Positions 1 through 8,393 of a stretch of DNA of 64,000 nucleotides are shown one piece after another. The position numbers and the translations under genes are program-made. Below the pieces are notes generated by a model. It had not been told where the DNA came from. It worked only from the letters and a program-made list of their open reading frames with translations, and ran no database searches. The DNA is from Prosthecodimorpha staleyi (GTDB lineage Bacteria > Pseudomonadota > Alphaproteobacteria > Rhizobiales > Ancalomicrobiaceae), in NCBI RefSeq assembly GCF_018729455.1, contig NZ_JAHHZF010000001.1:1-64000 (forward strand). The letters run 5' to 3'. The stretch's first letter is position 1; each line of letters starts with the position of its first letter.

Positions 1-113
1 ACGACTGCCTCCTCTCGAAGGCAACCTTGAATCACGGGAGGTCGAAGAACGGAATCCTATTTGTCAACAGGTCCTAGATTACCGATATTCTGCGCTATGA
101 GCTCAGTAGGCAG

Positions 114-156
114 CTTCGTTGCGCAAATGTTCTGACTTCTCTATATAGCAACGAAG
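114..156 (+). promoter_or_regulatory. Promoter bracketed by a 9-bp inverted repeat, upstream of the PIN gene
   Basis: A -35-like TTGCGC (119-124) and a -10-like TATATA (142-147) are separated by 17 bases, placing transcription start near 154. A perfect 9-bp inverted repeat, CTTCGTTGC (114-122) and GCAACGAAG (148-156), overlaps the -35 and the start point, as an operator would. The elements are seen directly; their function is inferred. The gene that follows starts about 60 bases downstream. The rest of 1-214 shows no gene. Confidence 0.5.
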
Positions 157-214
157 ACGGTGACTTCCACACAGGCGATTGGTTCACCATCATTTTCGCT
201 AGTGCGAGGGGCGA

Positions 215-1900
215 ATGGAGCATGTGTTTGTAGCCGATACGAATCTCTTCTTCGAGTGCAAGCGCTTAGAAGAGCTTCCCTGGTCCGACCTCGCCGTGGA
301 CCCGGTTGTTATCGCATTGACCAAACCGGTTTTGGCAGAGATCGACAAGCACAAGAAGAGCGGCGGCAGAACGCGCAAGCGGGCGATCGAGATTTCGGGG
401 CGCATACGTGGAATGCTTGCGGCCCTTCCGCCGGAAGTCGTTATCCAGGAAGCCGGGCCGCGTGTCGTCCTCCGGCTCATGCCCATCGTCCAGCCCGCTC
501 CCGAACTCGCCAGCTCACTTGACTACGGCATCAACGACGACCGGATCGTCGGGACTGTCGCCACCATTTCGAAGGATGAAACGTTCGCCTCCGTCACAAT
601 GCTGACAGATGATAGCGTCGCGGCGTCCACTGCGCAGGGTCTCGGCGTTTCCTTCTTTCTGATCCCGGAGAGTTGGAAGCGACCGCCGGAAGAGACGACC
701 GAAGCGAAGCGAATCAAGGAACTGGAAAAAGATATCTCGATCTACAGAGCGCAGGAGCCTGTCATTAGCATCGCGAACGTCTCAGGCGATGCAACAGCGG
801 CTAATGTGGTCCGTCGGGTCGCGTTGGCACTTGAGCCGCCCGAAATTGACCGACTGATCGACAAACTGAAAGCGCGTCACCCTCCGATGGAGGATTTTTC
901 TGCTCCGGAAGCCGAGGTTCAGGCCGATGGAACCGAAATTTCCTACGAAGCGCCGGACGCTGAAGCGATCGGGAAATACTCGTCCGAAGCCTACCCGAAA
1001 TGGATCGACGCGTGCCGCTCAATCTTTGAATCGCTGCACAAGGGCCGCATCGAGCCCGAGACCGAAGTGGCGCTAACATTTGGTGTTGCCAACGGCGGAA
1101 CTCGACCGGCATCAAGGATGCGCGTGTCGTTTGAGGCTATCGGCAACATCCATTTGAGCCGTGACGCACATGATCCAGACGATGACGAGGATCAGAATGA
1201 CGACGACGGGCAACCAGCGCTCCCCCCGATTCCCAGGCTGCCCGCACCTCCTGTTCCGCCAGCGATTCGACGCATCGTGAAGCGACCGCCTACTGCGTCG
1301 AAAGGCGTTGATATCGCTACACTGAGAATGCCCGGCAGTGGTCTGAGGATATCCGAACTGGAGAAGGCGTCGCGCGGAGTGATGAGCGGTCTCGGTCCCC
1401 AATTGGCGGCAATGCGTAGCGCGCAGTCGATGTTCGACAACCTTCACAGTAGAGGAGCGCTCGCAGACCTAACGCGTGGCATAGGGCCAATGTCGGACAT
1501 GCTGAGAATGGCAGAGGAGCATGACCGCCTGCGCAGATCGCTTATTCAAACCACCGATATTGCTAAGCCAACATATATCGATGTCCCTGCTATCCGGATG
1601 CCGTTGATGCCAGAGAAGCATAATCCTGAGGGGTTCTACTACGACCGGTGGCCGAAGGGGAAACCCACCAAACGCGGCGCTCTGACCTGCGATCTGTTCC
1701 GTCATCAGCGCGGTGAGGAGTTTTTCGAGGTCGACGTATTGTTTCCTGACGATGGAGACGTCACTGGCGCAGTGCGGTGTACGGTCGAAGCCGAAAACCT
1801 CACTAAACCGGTGGAGCTTCTGATACCTGTCAGCCGAAAGGTTGAAGCCTACAATCTCGTGGTGATCGCGGATGAGATGGTCGAACGCTGCGGCCGCTAG
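215..1900 (+). CDS. PIN-domain protein with long unassigned C-terminal region
   Basis: A 561-residue protein whose first ~150 residues look like a PIN nuclease domain. The opening VADTN carries D8; E42 lies in VLAEIDKHK; D108/D109 are in INDDRI; D132/D133 are in LTDDS. This is the usual acidic tetrad of metal-dependent PIN ribonucleases, so the domain is probably active. The arrangement resembles PIN domains found in PhoH-like proteins, but no ATPase motif is visible. Residues ~300-350 are acidic then proline-rich (a linker), and the last ~200 residues match nothing I recognise. The ATG at 215 has a good ribosome site (GAGGGG, 205-210). It lies in a lower-GC accessory segment, 164 bases before another unknown gene with a HEPN-like motif. 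RNA cleavage in defence or growth control is inference. Confidence 0.7.
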   Translation: MEHVFVADTNLFFECKRLEELPWSDLAVDPVVIALTKPVLAEIDKHKKSGGRTRKRAIEISGRIRGMLAALPPEVVIQEAGPRVVLRLMPIVQPAPELASSLDYGINDDRIVGTVATISKDETFASVTMLTDDSVAASTAQGLGVSFFLIPESWKRPPEETTEAKRIKELEKDISIYRAQEPVISIANVSGDATAANVVRRVALALEPPEIDRLIDKLKARHPPMEDFSAPEAEVQADGTEISYEAPDAEAIGKYSSEAYPKWIDACRSIFESLHKGRIEPETEVALTFGVANGGTRPASRMRVSFEAIGNIHLSRDAHDPDDDEDQNDDDGQPALPPIPRLPAPPVPPAIRRIVKRPPTASKGVDIATLRMPGSGLRISELEKASRGVMSGLGPQLAAMRSAQSMFDNLHSRGALADLTRGIGPMSDMLRMAEEHDRLRRSLIQTTDIAKPTYIDVPAIRMPLMPEKHNPEGFYYDRWPKGKPTKRGALTCDLFRHQRGEEFFEVDVLFPDDGDVTGAVRCTVEAENLTKPVELLIPVSRKVEAYNLVVIADEMVERCGR

Positions 1901-2064
1901 ATCGCCCCTTATCTTGCTCGCTCGCTACTGAAGTGGCAGCTTCTGGGGAACGTCTTTAGGACTTGAGTGTCCGCATATAAGGTCGAAAGTTGCCGTTCGC
2001 TGTCCCTCAACGACTTGCCGAGGTTTTCCATCCTTAGTGAAAGCCTGCGAGAACACGGTCTTAG

Positions 2065-3438
2065 GTGGCAAAGGGGGAGGCGTTGGCAGGGCTCAAAGAT
2101 ATCATCGGCAGCATACTCGCCGAATTGAAAGCTATACAGGCTGCGCAAGACTTTCCCGGCCCAAATCACGGCTTCCCTGGCCTAATTGATGCGGGTGAGC
2201 ACGGCTCGCTGCTCGTGAACGAAAACATTGAGCGTTCAATTACCGAGCTATCGACGTTGCTCCTTGAGAACGACACCGCCGCGACCCGTCAGTTTTCCAA
2301 TGCCGAATGGCGAGCGCTGGTTCGGAAGTCGCTCGGGCCGCCTTTGGCGTCGATTGACCTGGACGATCCCCTTGCAGTTGACATCGTGAGGAAGGAGTTG
2401 CGAAGGGCACTGGATCAGGCCAGGTCGAAAAATGGGAACCAGGAATATGCAGTAGGCTGCACATTGTTTGAAAGTAAGGATGACATCGATCCCATCCGCG
2501 TCGGCCCTGTTGTAATTGAGGCTCGTCACCAGTGGCTGGACCGCATGGTGGCAGAGCAGAAGATCGGCAAGGTTATGGCCAAAAGGATCAGGAGAAAGTG
2601 GGCGGGAGGCAAGCTCGCCAAGCGGAAAAATGCCGTTGACCAGATCAGGGAGAAGGATGTTCTAGCTATCGTCGGGGCATGCCCATTCGTGTGTAGTGTA
2701 AAGACTAGGGGGCTTCCCCCTGAATCCGGAAAGCATAAGGCGATCATTGCGGCGCGAATGGCATTAGCGGTTGTCGCCCTTGCTTGGGACAAACCCTCTT
2801 CGGCTCTTGACGGGTTTCGACTCCTTATCGACCGGAACCTCCGGCAGCTTCGTATTCTGACATTTGAACCGGGCAAGATCACGCTCGCTGGCTCAAAGCT
2901 CTCGCATCTGCCATCGGGGTACACCTTCAAGCCCGGTGAATGGCAAGTCCAAGCCAAGAGACTGGCCCCGTTGTTCGCTGCTGCAGGTGAAGTGTTGGAT
3001 TTCGTTACCCACGCGACAGGGCAGGTTTCTCGGCCCGCTCTGAACAATGTGCTCATGCAGGCGCTACTCTGGTTTCACGAAGCATGCCGTGAAGCGGTCG
3101 ATGCAATGGCAGTCGTCAAATTTGTCGCAGTACTGGATGGGCTGGCCTGCGGCAACGGTGAGTCGGAGATTCGAGCGCTGCTGACTGCGCGAGTGGGGTG
3201 GAGTGAAAACGATAGCATCTACAAGAACGGGGGACTCACAATGAAGCAAGCCGTCGCCCGGCTGTACGGTGAAGGGCGCAGCCGAACCGTCCATGGAACC
3301 AGCGAACGGTTGTCACAGGACTGGTCGGAAATGCGCGGGCTGGCAGAAGCCCTTTCGCGGCTGGCGTTGCTAGGCTGCCTCAACTGGTTCGAAAAGAACG
3401 CGTCAGGCGATGACCCGGCGCAGTTGAGGGTACGTTAA
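2065..3438 (+). CDS. Large protein with C-terminal HEPN-like (Apea-type) motif
   Basis: About 457 residues from the GTG at 2065. A TTG at 2083, directly behind a purine-rich AAGGGGGAGG, may be the true start. No ATG occurs early in the frame. The recognisable part is C-terminal: a helical region ending in YGEGRSRTVHGTS, which gives R405-x4-H410, the catalytic RxxxxH signature of HEPN ribonucleases and very like Apea-type HEPN domains. The N-terminal ~300 residues are helical and charged and I cannot assign them. The gene follows the PIN-domain gene in the same orientation. HEPN and PIN proteins recur in toxin-antitoxin, Abi and other RNA-targeting defence systems; a joint role here is inferred from adjacency only. 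Confidence 0.6.
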   Translation: MAKGEALAGLKDIIGSILAELKAIQAAQDFPGPNHGFPGLIDAGEHGSLLVNENIERSITELSTLLLENDTAATRQFSNAEWRALVRKSLGPPLASIDLDDPLAVDIVRKELRRALDQARSKNGNQEYAVGCTLFESKDDIDPIRVGPVVIEARHQWLDRMVAEQKIGKVMAKRIRRKWAGGKLAKRKNAVDQIREKDVLAIVGACPFVCSVKTRGLPPESGKHKAIIAARMALAVVALAWDKPSSALDGFRLLIDRNLRQLRILTFEPGKITLAGSKLSHLPSGYTFKPGEWQVQAKRLAPLFAAAGEVLDFVTHATGQVSRPALNNVLMQALLWFHEACREAVDAMAVVKFVAVLDGLACGNGESEIRALLTARVGWSENDSIYKNGGLTMKQAVARLYGEGRSRTVHGTSERLSQDWSEMRGLAEALSRLALLGCLNWFEKNASGDDPAQLRVR

Positions 3439-3576
3439 ACAGTGGCAACCTCCTGTAAGGCAGCGCCAGCAACGATATCTGCCTTCCAGCCACGCAGACC
3501 AGAACTTTCGTGGGTACTCCTTTCATCCCAAGCCTGACTGCTGATCGAAATGAGCGGGCTGTAGCGCAGAAACGGC

Positions 3577-3663
3577 GGCGTTCGGCGGTTCGCTATGCCA
3601 CTTGGTGATGCGGCATTTGGCGGCAATATCGCGCTATGGAGGGCAATCGGCGGTGTTTGGCGG
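3577..3663 (+). repeat. Three 12-bp direct repeats beside the tRNA-Ser 3' end
   Basis: Three related 12-mers, consensus GGYRTTYGGCGG, lie at 3577-3588, 3612-3623 and 3652-3663, spaced 35 and 40 bases apart. The last runs into the 3' end of the tRNA gene. Such short spaced repeats next to a tRNA 3' end resemble integrase arm or core sites of an attachment site. No integrase gene is visible in the window, so this reading is tentative. The rest of 3439-3657 shows no gene. Confidence 0.35.
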
Positions 3664-3747
3664 ACGGGGTGGGATTCGAACCCACGGTAGGCTTGCACCT
3701 ACGGCGGTTTTCAAGACCGCTGCCTTAAACCACTCGGCCACCCGTCC
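3658..3747 (-). tRNA. tRNA-Ser (anticodon UGA)
   Basis: On the minus strand the gene begins GGACGGGTGGCCGAGTGG and ends in the TpsiC arm (GGTTCGAATCCC) and acceptor strand CCCGTCC, discriminator G and an encoded CCA (3658-3660). The 7-bp acceptor stem GGACGGG/CCCGTCC is perfect. The anticodon loop CTTGAAAA carries TGA, and the long variable arm typical of class II tRNAs is present (CCGTAGGTGCAAGCCTACCG region). The accessory PIN/HEPN segment lies immediately beyond its 3' end, the usual side for genomic-island insertion. Confidence 0.95.
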
Positions 3748-3885
3748 GGCGCGGGGATCAATGCGCAGGAATCGGGGGATTGGCAAGGGGTGGTGCGCGA
3801 TCGGGCCGGCGTTCGGGCGATCGGGGCGGGGGCGGTCCGCCGGGCGAGGGTGCCCGACGGACCGGCCTGACCGGTGGGCCTGCGA

Positions 3886-6159
3886 TCAGCAGGTCTTTTC
3901 GCCCGCAGGGCAGGGGGCGCGGCGTCCGCCGCCCTGGCCGGGACCGGGAGACGCCTCGCCCTGTCCCTGGTTGCCTCGGACCTGGCCGCCACCGCCGGAA
4001 CCGGGCTGGCCGCCGCCGGGCGCGCCCTGTCCGGCATTCGGACGTGGGCCGGGCGCGGTCTGATCCAGGCGCTGTCCGCCGCCGCGCGGCTGGTTCTGGT
4101 CGTTGCCGCGCTGCTCGAAGCGGCGCGGATCCATGTCCTGGCGACCGGCGCCGCCCTGGCCCTGACCGCCCGGACGGCGCATCTCGCCCTGGCCCGGCTG
4201 ACCGTCGCCGGCGCCCGGCGTGCCGCGGCCGCCGCCTGGCTGACCGCCCGCACCCGGCACCGTGGCCGGACCCTGACCTGAACCCTGGCCCTGACCGGCG
4301 CCCCGACCCTGGCTGGTGCCCTGGCCGCCCGGACCGCGGATCTCGCCCTGGCCGGCCGGCTTGCCGCCGCCGGGCTGGCCGCCCGCACCGGGCATCGTGG
4401 CCGGACCCTGACCTGAACCCTGGCCCTGGCCGGCGCCCTGGCCACCCTGACCGCGGGTCTCGCCCTGACCGGCCGGCCTGCCGCCGCCGGGCTGACCGCC
4501 CGCACCCGGGATCGTGGCAGGACCCTGACCGGAACCCGGACCCTGACCGGAACCCTGGCCGCCCGGACCACGGGTCTCGCCCTGGCCGGCCGGCTTGCCG
4601 CCGCCGGGCTGACCGCCCGCACCGGGCATCGTGGCCGGCCCCTGACCTGAACCCTGACCCTGGCCGGTGCCCTGGCCGCTCGGACCGCGGGTCTCGCCCT
4701 GGCCGGCCGGCTTGCCGCCGCCGGGCTGACCGCCGGCGCCCGGAATGGTGGCCGGTCCCTGACCTGAACCCTGTCCCTGCCCGGAACCCTGGCCCTGCCC
4801 GGAACCCTGCCCCTGGCCGGAGCCCTGGCCCCGTCCGGGCAGCGGGCCTGGCCCCTGTCCAGCACCCTGGCCTTGACCGAAGCTCGGCTGGCCGCCGGGG
4901 ATGCGGTTGTCGCCCGGGCCGGGGACCTTGCCGCCGCCCGGCGGGACGATACCCGGATTGCCGTTCGGCTGTCCGGAGCCGGCACCACCCTGGCCCTGGT
5001 TGCCCTGACCCTGGCCGCCCTGACCTTGGCCCTGGCCGCGCCGTTCGCCGTCGCCGCGGCCGGGGCGCCTTTCGCCGCGGCCCTCGTCGAAGGTGCGGAC
5101 CTTGATCTTGGTTTCGTCGACGTCGCCCTTCACGCGTCCGGAGCGGACGCCGTCCAGGATGATGCGCAGGTCCTCGTCACGGCGCGCGCCATCGCGGTCG
5201 CGCCGGAACCGGTCGCCGATCTCGCGTTCGCGATCGCCTTCGAAGCGGACATGGCCGTCGCGGGTGGCGCGATAGAACTGCTCGCGCACGATCGGGGTGT
5301 CGATCTTGATGCGTCCGGAGCGGACGCCTTCGATCAGCCGCTGTGTGGCGACCGGGCTCGGACCGCCTTCGCGGGCCCGCACGCGCTCGTAGCGGATGAC
5401 GACACCGCCGGGCGTGCGGTCGCGGAAGCCGATCGGCCGGCCGTCCCGGCCGATCGCGACCTTGAACACCACCGGCCGCGGCTTGACCACCACGCGCGGA
5501 TAGCGGCGCTGGATGGCGCCGAGATCGATGAAAGCATTGCGCGGACGTCCGGCGACGGGCTGCCCGTTGAAGCGGGTGACCGACCAGATCTGGCGCACCA
5601 TCGGGCCGCCGCGGATCACATACTGGGAGGCGAGTGCGCTCTGCGCCACGAAGGCATCGGCCTGGGCGACGCTCCAATAATCCTCGTCGTCCTGGTAGGC
5701 TTCGTTCTCCGGGCCGAGCGGTGCCCAGCCGACATAGCCCTCGCCCTGCCGCCAACTGACCCAGGCCGGCCCCCATTCGGTCCCGGGGACCCAGAACCAG
5801 CCCCAGTTCGGGTCGTAGGCCCAGCGGCCGTAGTGGAAGACGATATCGCCCCAGTCGGAGGATGCCTCGAAATACCAGCCCCATTCCGGGGTCAGGGTCC
5901 AGCGGCCGTCCTCGTAGGGACGCCAATACTCGTCGACATCGGCCGGCGACCAGATCTGTCCATATTGCGGGTGATAGGCCCAGTAGCCGTAGGGCTGGAG
6001 TTCGTTGAAGAAGGCCGGCGCCTGGAAATCGCCCTGCGCGCGGGCCGCGCCGGAACCCAAGAGCGGCAGAGGCGCGTCGAGAAGCGATGACGCGATCGGC
6101 GACGCGACGGTCAGGACCGTCGCCACGGCGCCCGTCAGGGCGGCTTTCAAGATGGACAT
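3886..6159 (-). CDS. Secreted DUF6600-like protein with long Gly/Gln/Pro repeat tail
   Basis: 757 residues from the ATG at 6159, which sits behind GGAGG. Residues 1 to ~45 form a signal peptide with a long hydrophobic core ending in ARAQG. The next ~120 residues are rich in aromatic repeats (YGYWAYHP, WSPADVDEYWRPYEDGRW, WGWYFEASSDWGDIVFHYGRW, DPNWGWFWVPGTEWGPAWV), the pattern I associate with the DUF6600 family. A charged region of ~180 residues with many DxDR patches follows. The last ~330 residues are low-complexity Gly/Gln/Pro, including five ~39-residue tandem repeats. The protein is probably exported to the periplasm or cell surface. Function unknown. A Pho-box-like motif lies ~95 bases upstream. 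Confidence 0.8.
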   Translation of the reverse strand: MSILKAALTGAVATVLTVASPIASSLLDAPLPLLGSGAARAQGDFQAPAFFNELQPYGYWAYHPQYGQIWSPADVDEYWRPYEDGRWTLTPEWGWYFEASSDWGDIVFHYGRWAYDPNWGWFWVPGTEWGPAWVSWRQGEGYVGWAPLGPENEAYQDDEDYWSVAQADAFVAQSALASQYVIRGGPMVRQIWSVTRFNGQPVAGRPRNAFIDLGAIQRRYPRVVVKPRPVVFKVAIGRDGRPIGFRDRTPGGVVIRYERVRAREGGPSPVATQRLIEGVRSGRIKIDTPIVREQFYRATRDGHVRFEGDREREIGDRFRRDRDGARRDEDLRIILDGVRSGRVKGDVDETKIKVRTFDEGRGERRPGRGDGERRGQGQGQGGQGQGNQGQGGAGSGQPNGNPGIVPPGGGKVPGPGDNRIPGGQPSFGQGQGAGQGPGPLPGRGQGSGQGQGSGQGQGSGQGQGSGQGPATIPGAGGQPGGGKPAGQGETRGPSGQGTGQGQGSGQGPATMPGAGGQPGGGKPAGQGETRGPGGQGSGQGPGSGQGPATIPGAGGQPGGGRPAGQGETRGQGGQGAGQGQGSGQGPATMPGAGGQPGGGKPAGQGEIRGPGGQGTSQGRGAGQGQGSGQGPATVPGAGGQPGGGRGTPGAGDGQPGQGEMRRPGGQGQGGAGRQDMDPRRFEQRGNDQNQPRGGGQRLDQTAPGPRPNAGQGAPGGGQPGSGGGGQVRGNQGQGEASPGPGQGGGRRAPCPAGEKTC
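4153..4767 (-). repeat. Tandem coding repeat, five units of about 117 bp
   Basis: Within the DUF6600-like gene, units beginning SGQGPAT(I/M/V)PGAGGQPGGG start at 4767, 4650, 4533, 4416 and 4281, reading down the minus strand. The first three are exactly 39 codons. The fourth is 45 codons because of a six-residue insertion, and the fifth is divergent and ends near 4153. Near-identical units at DNA level make copy-number change by slippage or recombination likely, and may also cause assembly error. Confidence 0.85.
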
Positions 6160-6253
6160 CCAATTCCTCCAATCGCCGGATGCCGTCGAGGTGGCACCCG
6201 GTCTTCTTTTTCGCGGTCGGTCCGCTGGCCCGAAAGGCCCGGCCGGCGCCGAG

Positions 6254-6271
6254 CTGACACAACCGTGACAG
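6254..6271 (-). promoter_or_regulatory. Pho-box-like motif upstream of the DUF6600-like gene
   Basis: Minus-strand CTGTCACGGTTGTGTCAG matches 11 of the 14 defined positions of the PhoB consensus CTGTCATnnnnCTGTCAT, with the required 11-bp period. It ends ~95 bases before the start codon at 6159. The core GTCACGGTTnTGT recurs upstream of ugpB (45697-45709, plus strand). The remainder of the divergent gap 6160-6462 shows no gene. Binding by PhoB is inferred from the motif alone. Confidence 0.4.
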
Positions 6272-6462
6272 TCGCGCGAGCCGGTTTGGGGGCGACAGCA
6301 CGGCGGATCCGCGGCACGGGGGCGGCATTCGGGCGGCCTCGGGATGAACGGCCGCTGAACGGATCCGGTTCCCGAAATTGCGGAGGGGCCGCGGGCTTGC
6401 ACAAGCCGGTGCACCGGGTTCACCTTCGGGAAAGGGGGCTGCAGCCGGAAGGAGGGGGCTCC

Positions 6463-6870
6463 ATGACGCAGGATCCGATCAGAACCGTCCGTGTTCGGCC
6501 GCTCGCCGATCTCGGCGACCGTCTCGGCAACCCGCACGACCAGGCACTCGCCGACATGGCGGAGGCGATCGACGTGGCGACGCATGACAGGCACGACTGC
6601 AAGCGCGCCTTCGTGGGTCCGCCGCAGCTCCCGCCCGGCGCGGAGCGTCCGCTGCAGTTCCGATATCTCAACCCGACCGGCGCCCTGGCGGCGTCCCTCG
6701 GCATCGGCGCCGAGACGCTCGCCCATCTCGGCTACGCCGACGCCGCCGGCCGGCCCGATGTCGTCATGAGCGCCGTCTTCACCATGCAGCTCGGCCCGCA
6801 TACCATATGGGGAAATGCGGAGACGGGCCGTTTCGTGGACGTAACGAACCCCTGGCGCGTATACCGATGA
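6463..6870 (+). CDS. Hypothetical protein, 135 aa
   Basis: The ATG at 6463 has a strong ribosome site (GGAAGGAGGGGG, 6447-6458), which supports a real gene. The 135-residue product is soluble, with no signal peptide or membrane segment. Its middle reads RYLNPTGALAASLGIGAETL and its end HTIWGNAETGRFVDVTNPW. I do not recognise the family. It is transcribed away from the DUF6600-like gene across a shared 303-base gap, and 255 bases separate it from ccdA. Longer upstream in-frame starts lack a ribosome site. Confidence 0.6.
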   Translation: MTQDPIRTVRVRPLADLGDRLGNPHDQALADMAEAIDVATHDRHDCKRAFVGPPQLPPGAERPLQFRYLNPTGALAASLGIGAETLAHLGYADAAGRPDVVMSAVFTMQLGPHTIWGNAETGRFVDVTNPWRVYR

Positions 6871-7125
6871 GCGAACCGGCCGGCTCGTTGTCGGCGGAAG
6901 CAGGCCGCCCCTGGGAAATCCAGGCAGGATTTCCGCCCGAGACCCGACTTTTCGCAAGGCAGGCAGGCCGGGACTCCCGTCAAGTCGCGGATTGGTGACT
7001 TCGCGGGCCGGATGCGATCCGGTATAGCGCGGTCGAGGGGGAGGGCGGCCACGGTGGGAAGCGCCGGCCGGGCGCCCCCACGGGAGCGGGTGCGAGAGCG
7101 CCGGGGAGCGGGAGAGTAAGCGTCC

Positions 7126-7863
7126 ATGTCGTCCAGCGTGCCGCTCGCCGTTGCCTTCGGGGGCGGCCTGATCTCCTTCATCTCGCCCTGCGTGCTGCCT
7201 CTGGTGCCGCCTTATCTCGCCTATATGGCCGGCGTCACGATCGACGAATATCAGGGCGCGGCGGCGGAGAGTGCGGCGCGGCGCCGGGTGGTGCTGGCCT
7301 CGGCGGCCTTCGTCGCCGGCTTCACCACCGTGTTCGTCGTCCTCGGCGTCAGCATCTCCGCGCTCGGCCAATTTGTGCGCAACTACCTCGACCTGCTCGG
7401 ACCTCTTGCCGGCATCGCCATCATCCTGATGGGGTTGCATTTTCTGGGTGTGTTTCGGATTCCGCTGCTGTACCGCGAGGCACGGGTGGAGATGAAGCGC
7501 CGGCCGGCCGGCGCCTTCGGGGCCTTCCTGATGGGGCTGGCCTTCGCATTCGGCTGGACGCCGTGCATCGGGCCGGTGCTGTCGGCGATCCTGGCTGTGG
7601 CCGGCAGCCGCGACACGATCGGCGAGGGGGCCGCCCTGCTGGCAGTCTATTCGCTCGGCCTCGGCCTGCCGTTCCTGGCCGCGGCCTTCTTCGCCGGCCC
7701 GTTCCTGGCCCTGATGAAGGGCATCCGCGCCCGGCTCGGCTGGGTCGAAAAGGGGATGGGCGTCCTCCTGGTCGCCGCCGGCATCGCCTTCTTGACCGGC
7801 GGCATGCAACGCATGGCCTTCTGGCTGATCGAGACCTTCCCGGCGCTGTCGACGATCGGGTGA
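7126..7863 (+). CDS. ccdA: Cytochrome c biogenesis protein CcdA
   Basis: A 245-residue inner-membrane protein with six predicted membrane segments. It is the short CcdA form that passes reductant from cytoplasmic thioredoxin across the membrane to periplasmic thiol carriers for cytochrome c maturation. The redox cysteines are in the expected places: C22 in SFISPCVLPLVPPYL and C147 in FGWTPCIGP, each beside conserved prolines in segments 1 and 4. Length is normal for the family. It is followed at 107 bases by a DUF350 gene in the same direction. The partner thioredoxin-like protein is not in the window. Confidence 0.92.
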   Translation: MSSSVPLAVAFGGGLISFISPCVLPLVPPYLAYMAGVTIDEYQGAAAESAARRRVVLASAAFVAGFTTVFVVLGVSISALGQFVRNYLDLLGPLAGIAIILMGLHFLGVFRIPLLYREARVEMKRRPAGAFGAFLMGLAFAFGWTPCIGPVLSAILAVAGSRDTIGEGAALLAVYSLGLGLPFLAAAFFAGPFLALMKGIRARLGWVEKGMGVLLVAAGIAFLTGGMQRMAFWLIETFPALSTIG

Positions 7864-7970
7864 CCGGGCCGGCTGGCCGGGGCGGCTGATCGGGCCGGCG
7901 GGACTATCCGGCTCGGCCGGGGTCGGGTAGAACCGGGCTCGCTGGCTTATGCGAACCGGGAGCGGCGGCA

Positions 7971-8390
7971 ATGGATCTCTCTCTACTCGGCGACAGCCTC
8001 AGCGGGCTCGTTCCCTTCCTGATCTATGTCGGCCTGTCGCTGGGCATGATCCTGGTCTATGTCGCGGTCTACACGCTCGCCACCGCCCATGACGAACTGG
8101 CCCTGATCCGCGCCGACAATGTCGCCGCGGCGGTCGCCTTCGGCGGTTCCATGCTCGGCTTTGCGCTGCCGCTCGCCTCGGCTGCCATGCATACCCGTGC
8201 GCTGGCCGAGTTCCTGCTCTGGGGCGCGATCGCCATCGTGGTTCAGGTTCTGGTCTATTACTTCTTCCGCCTGATCATGTTGCGCGACGTGAGCCGGCGC
8301 ATCGAGCAGGGACAGCTCGCCGCGGGCCTTCTGCTCGGCTCCGCCTCGCTGACCGGCGGCATCGTCAACGCCGCCGCGATGGCGACCTGA
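7971..8390 (+). CDS. DUF350 family membrane protein
   Basis: 139 residues with four hydrophobic segments in two similar halves, as in the DUF350 family: a first pair around YVGLSLGMILVYVAVY and VAFGGSMLGFALPLASAAM, and a second around FLLWGAIAIVVQVLVYYFF and GLLLGSASLTGGIVNAAAM. A basic loop (RDVSRRIEQG) separates the last two. The molecular function of the family is unknown. The next gene starts three bases after its stop, so the two are probably co-transcribed. Confidence 0.8.
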   Translation: MDLSLLGDSLSGLVPFLIYVGLSLGMILVYVAVYTLATAHDELALIRADNVAAAVAFGGSMLGFALPLASAAMHTRALAEFLLWGAIAIVVQVLVYYFFRLIMLRDVSRRIEQGQLAAGLLLGSASLTGGIVNAAAMAT

Positions 8391-8393
8391 GCG

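Noticed and set aside
3602-4063. Plus-strand frame reading through the tRNA (contains GGIRTHGRLAPTAVFKTAALN)
   Set aside because: This peptide is the well-known false translation across a tRNA-Ser gene and its flank.
4153-4767. CRISPR-like periodic repeats
   Set aside because: The period is an exact multiple of three, there are no unique spacers, and the units translate as one open Gly/Gln-rich tail.
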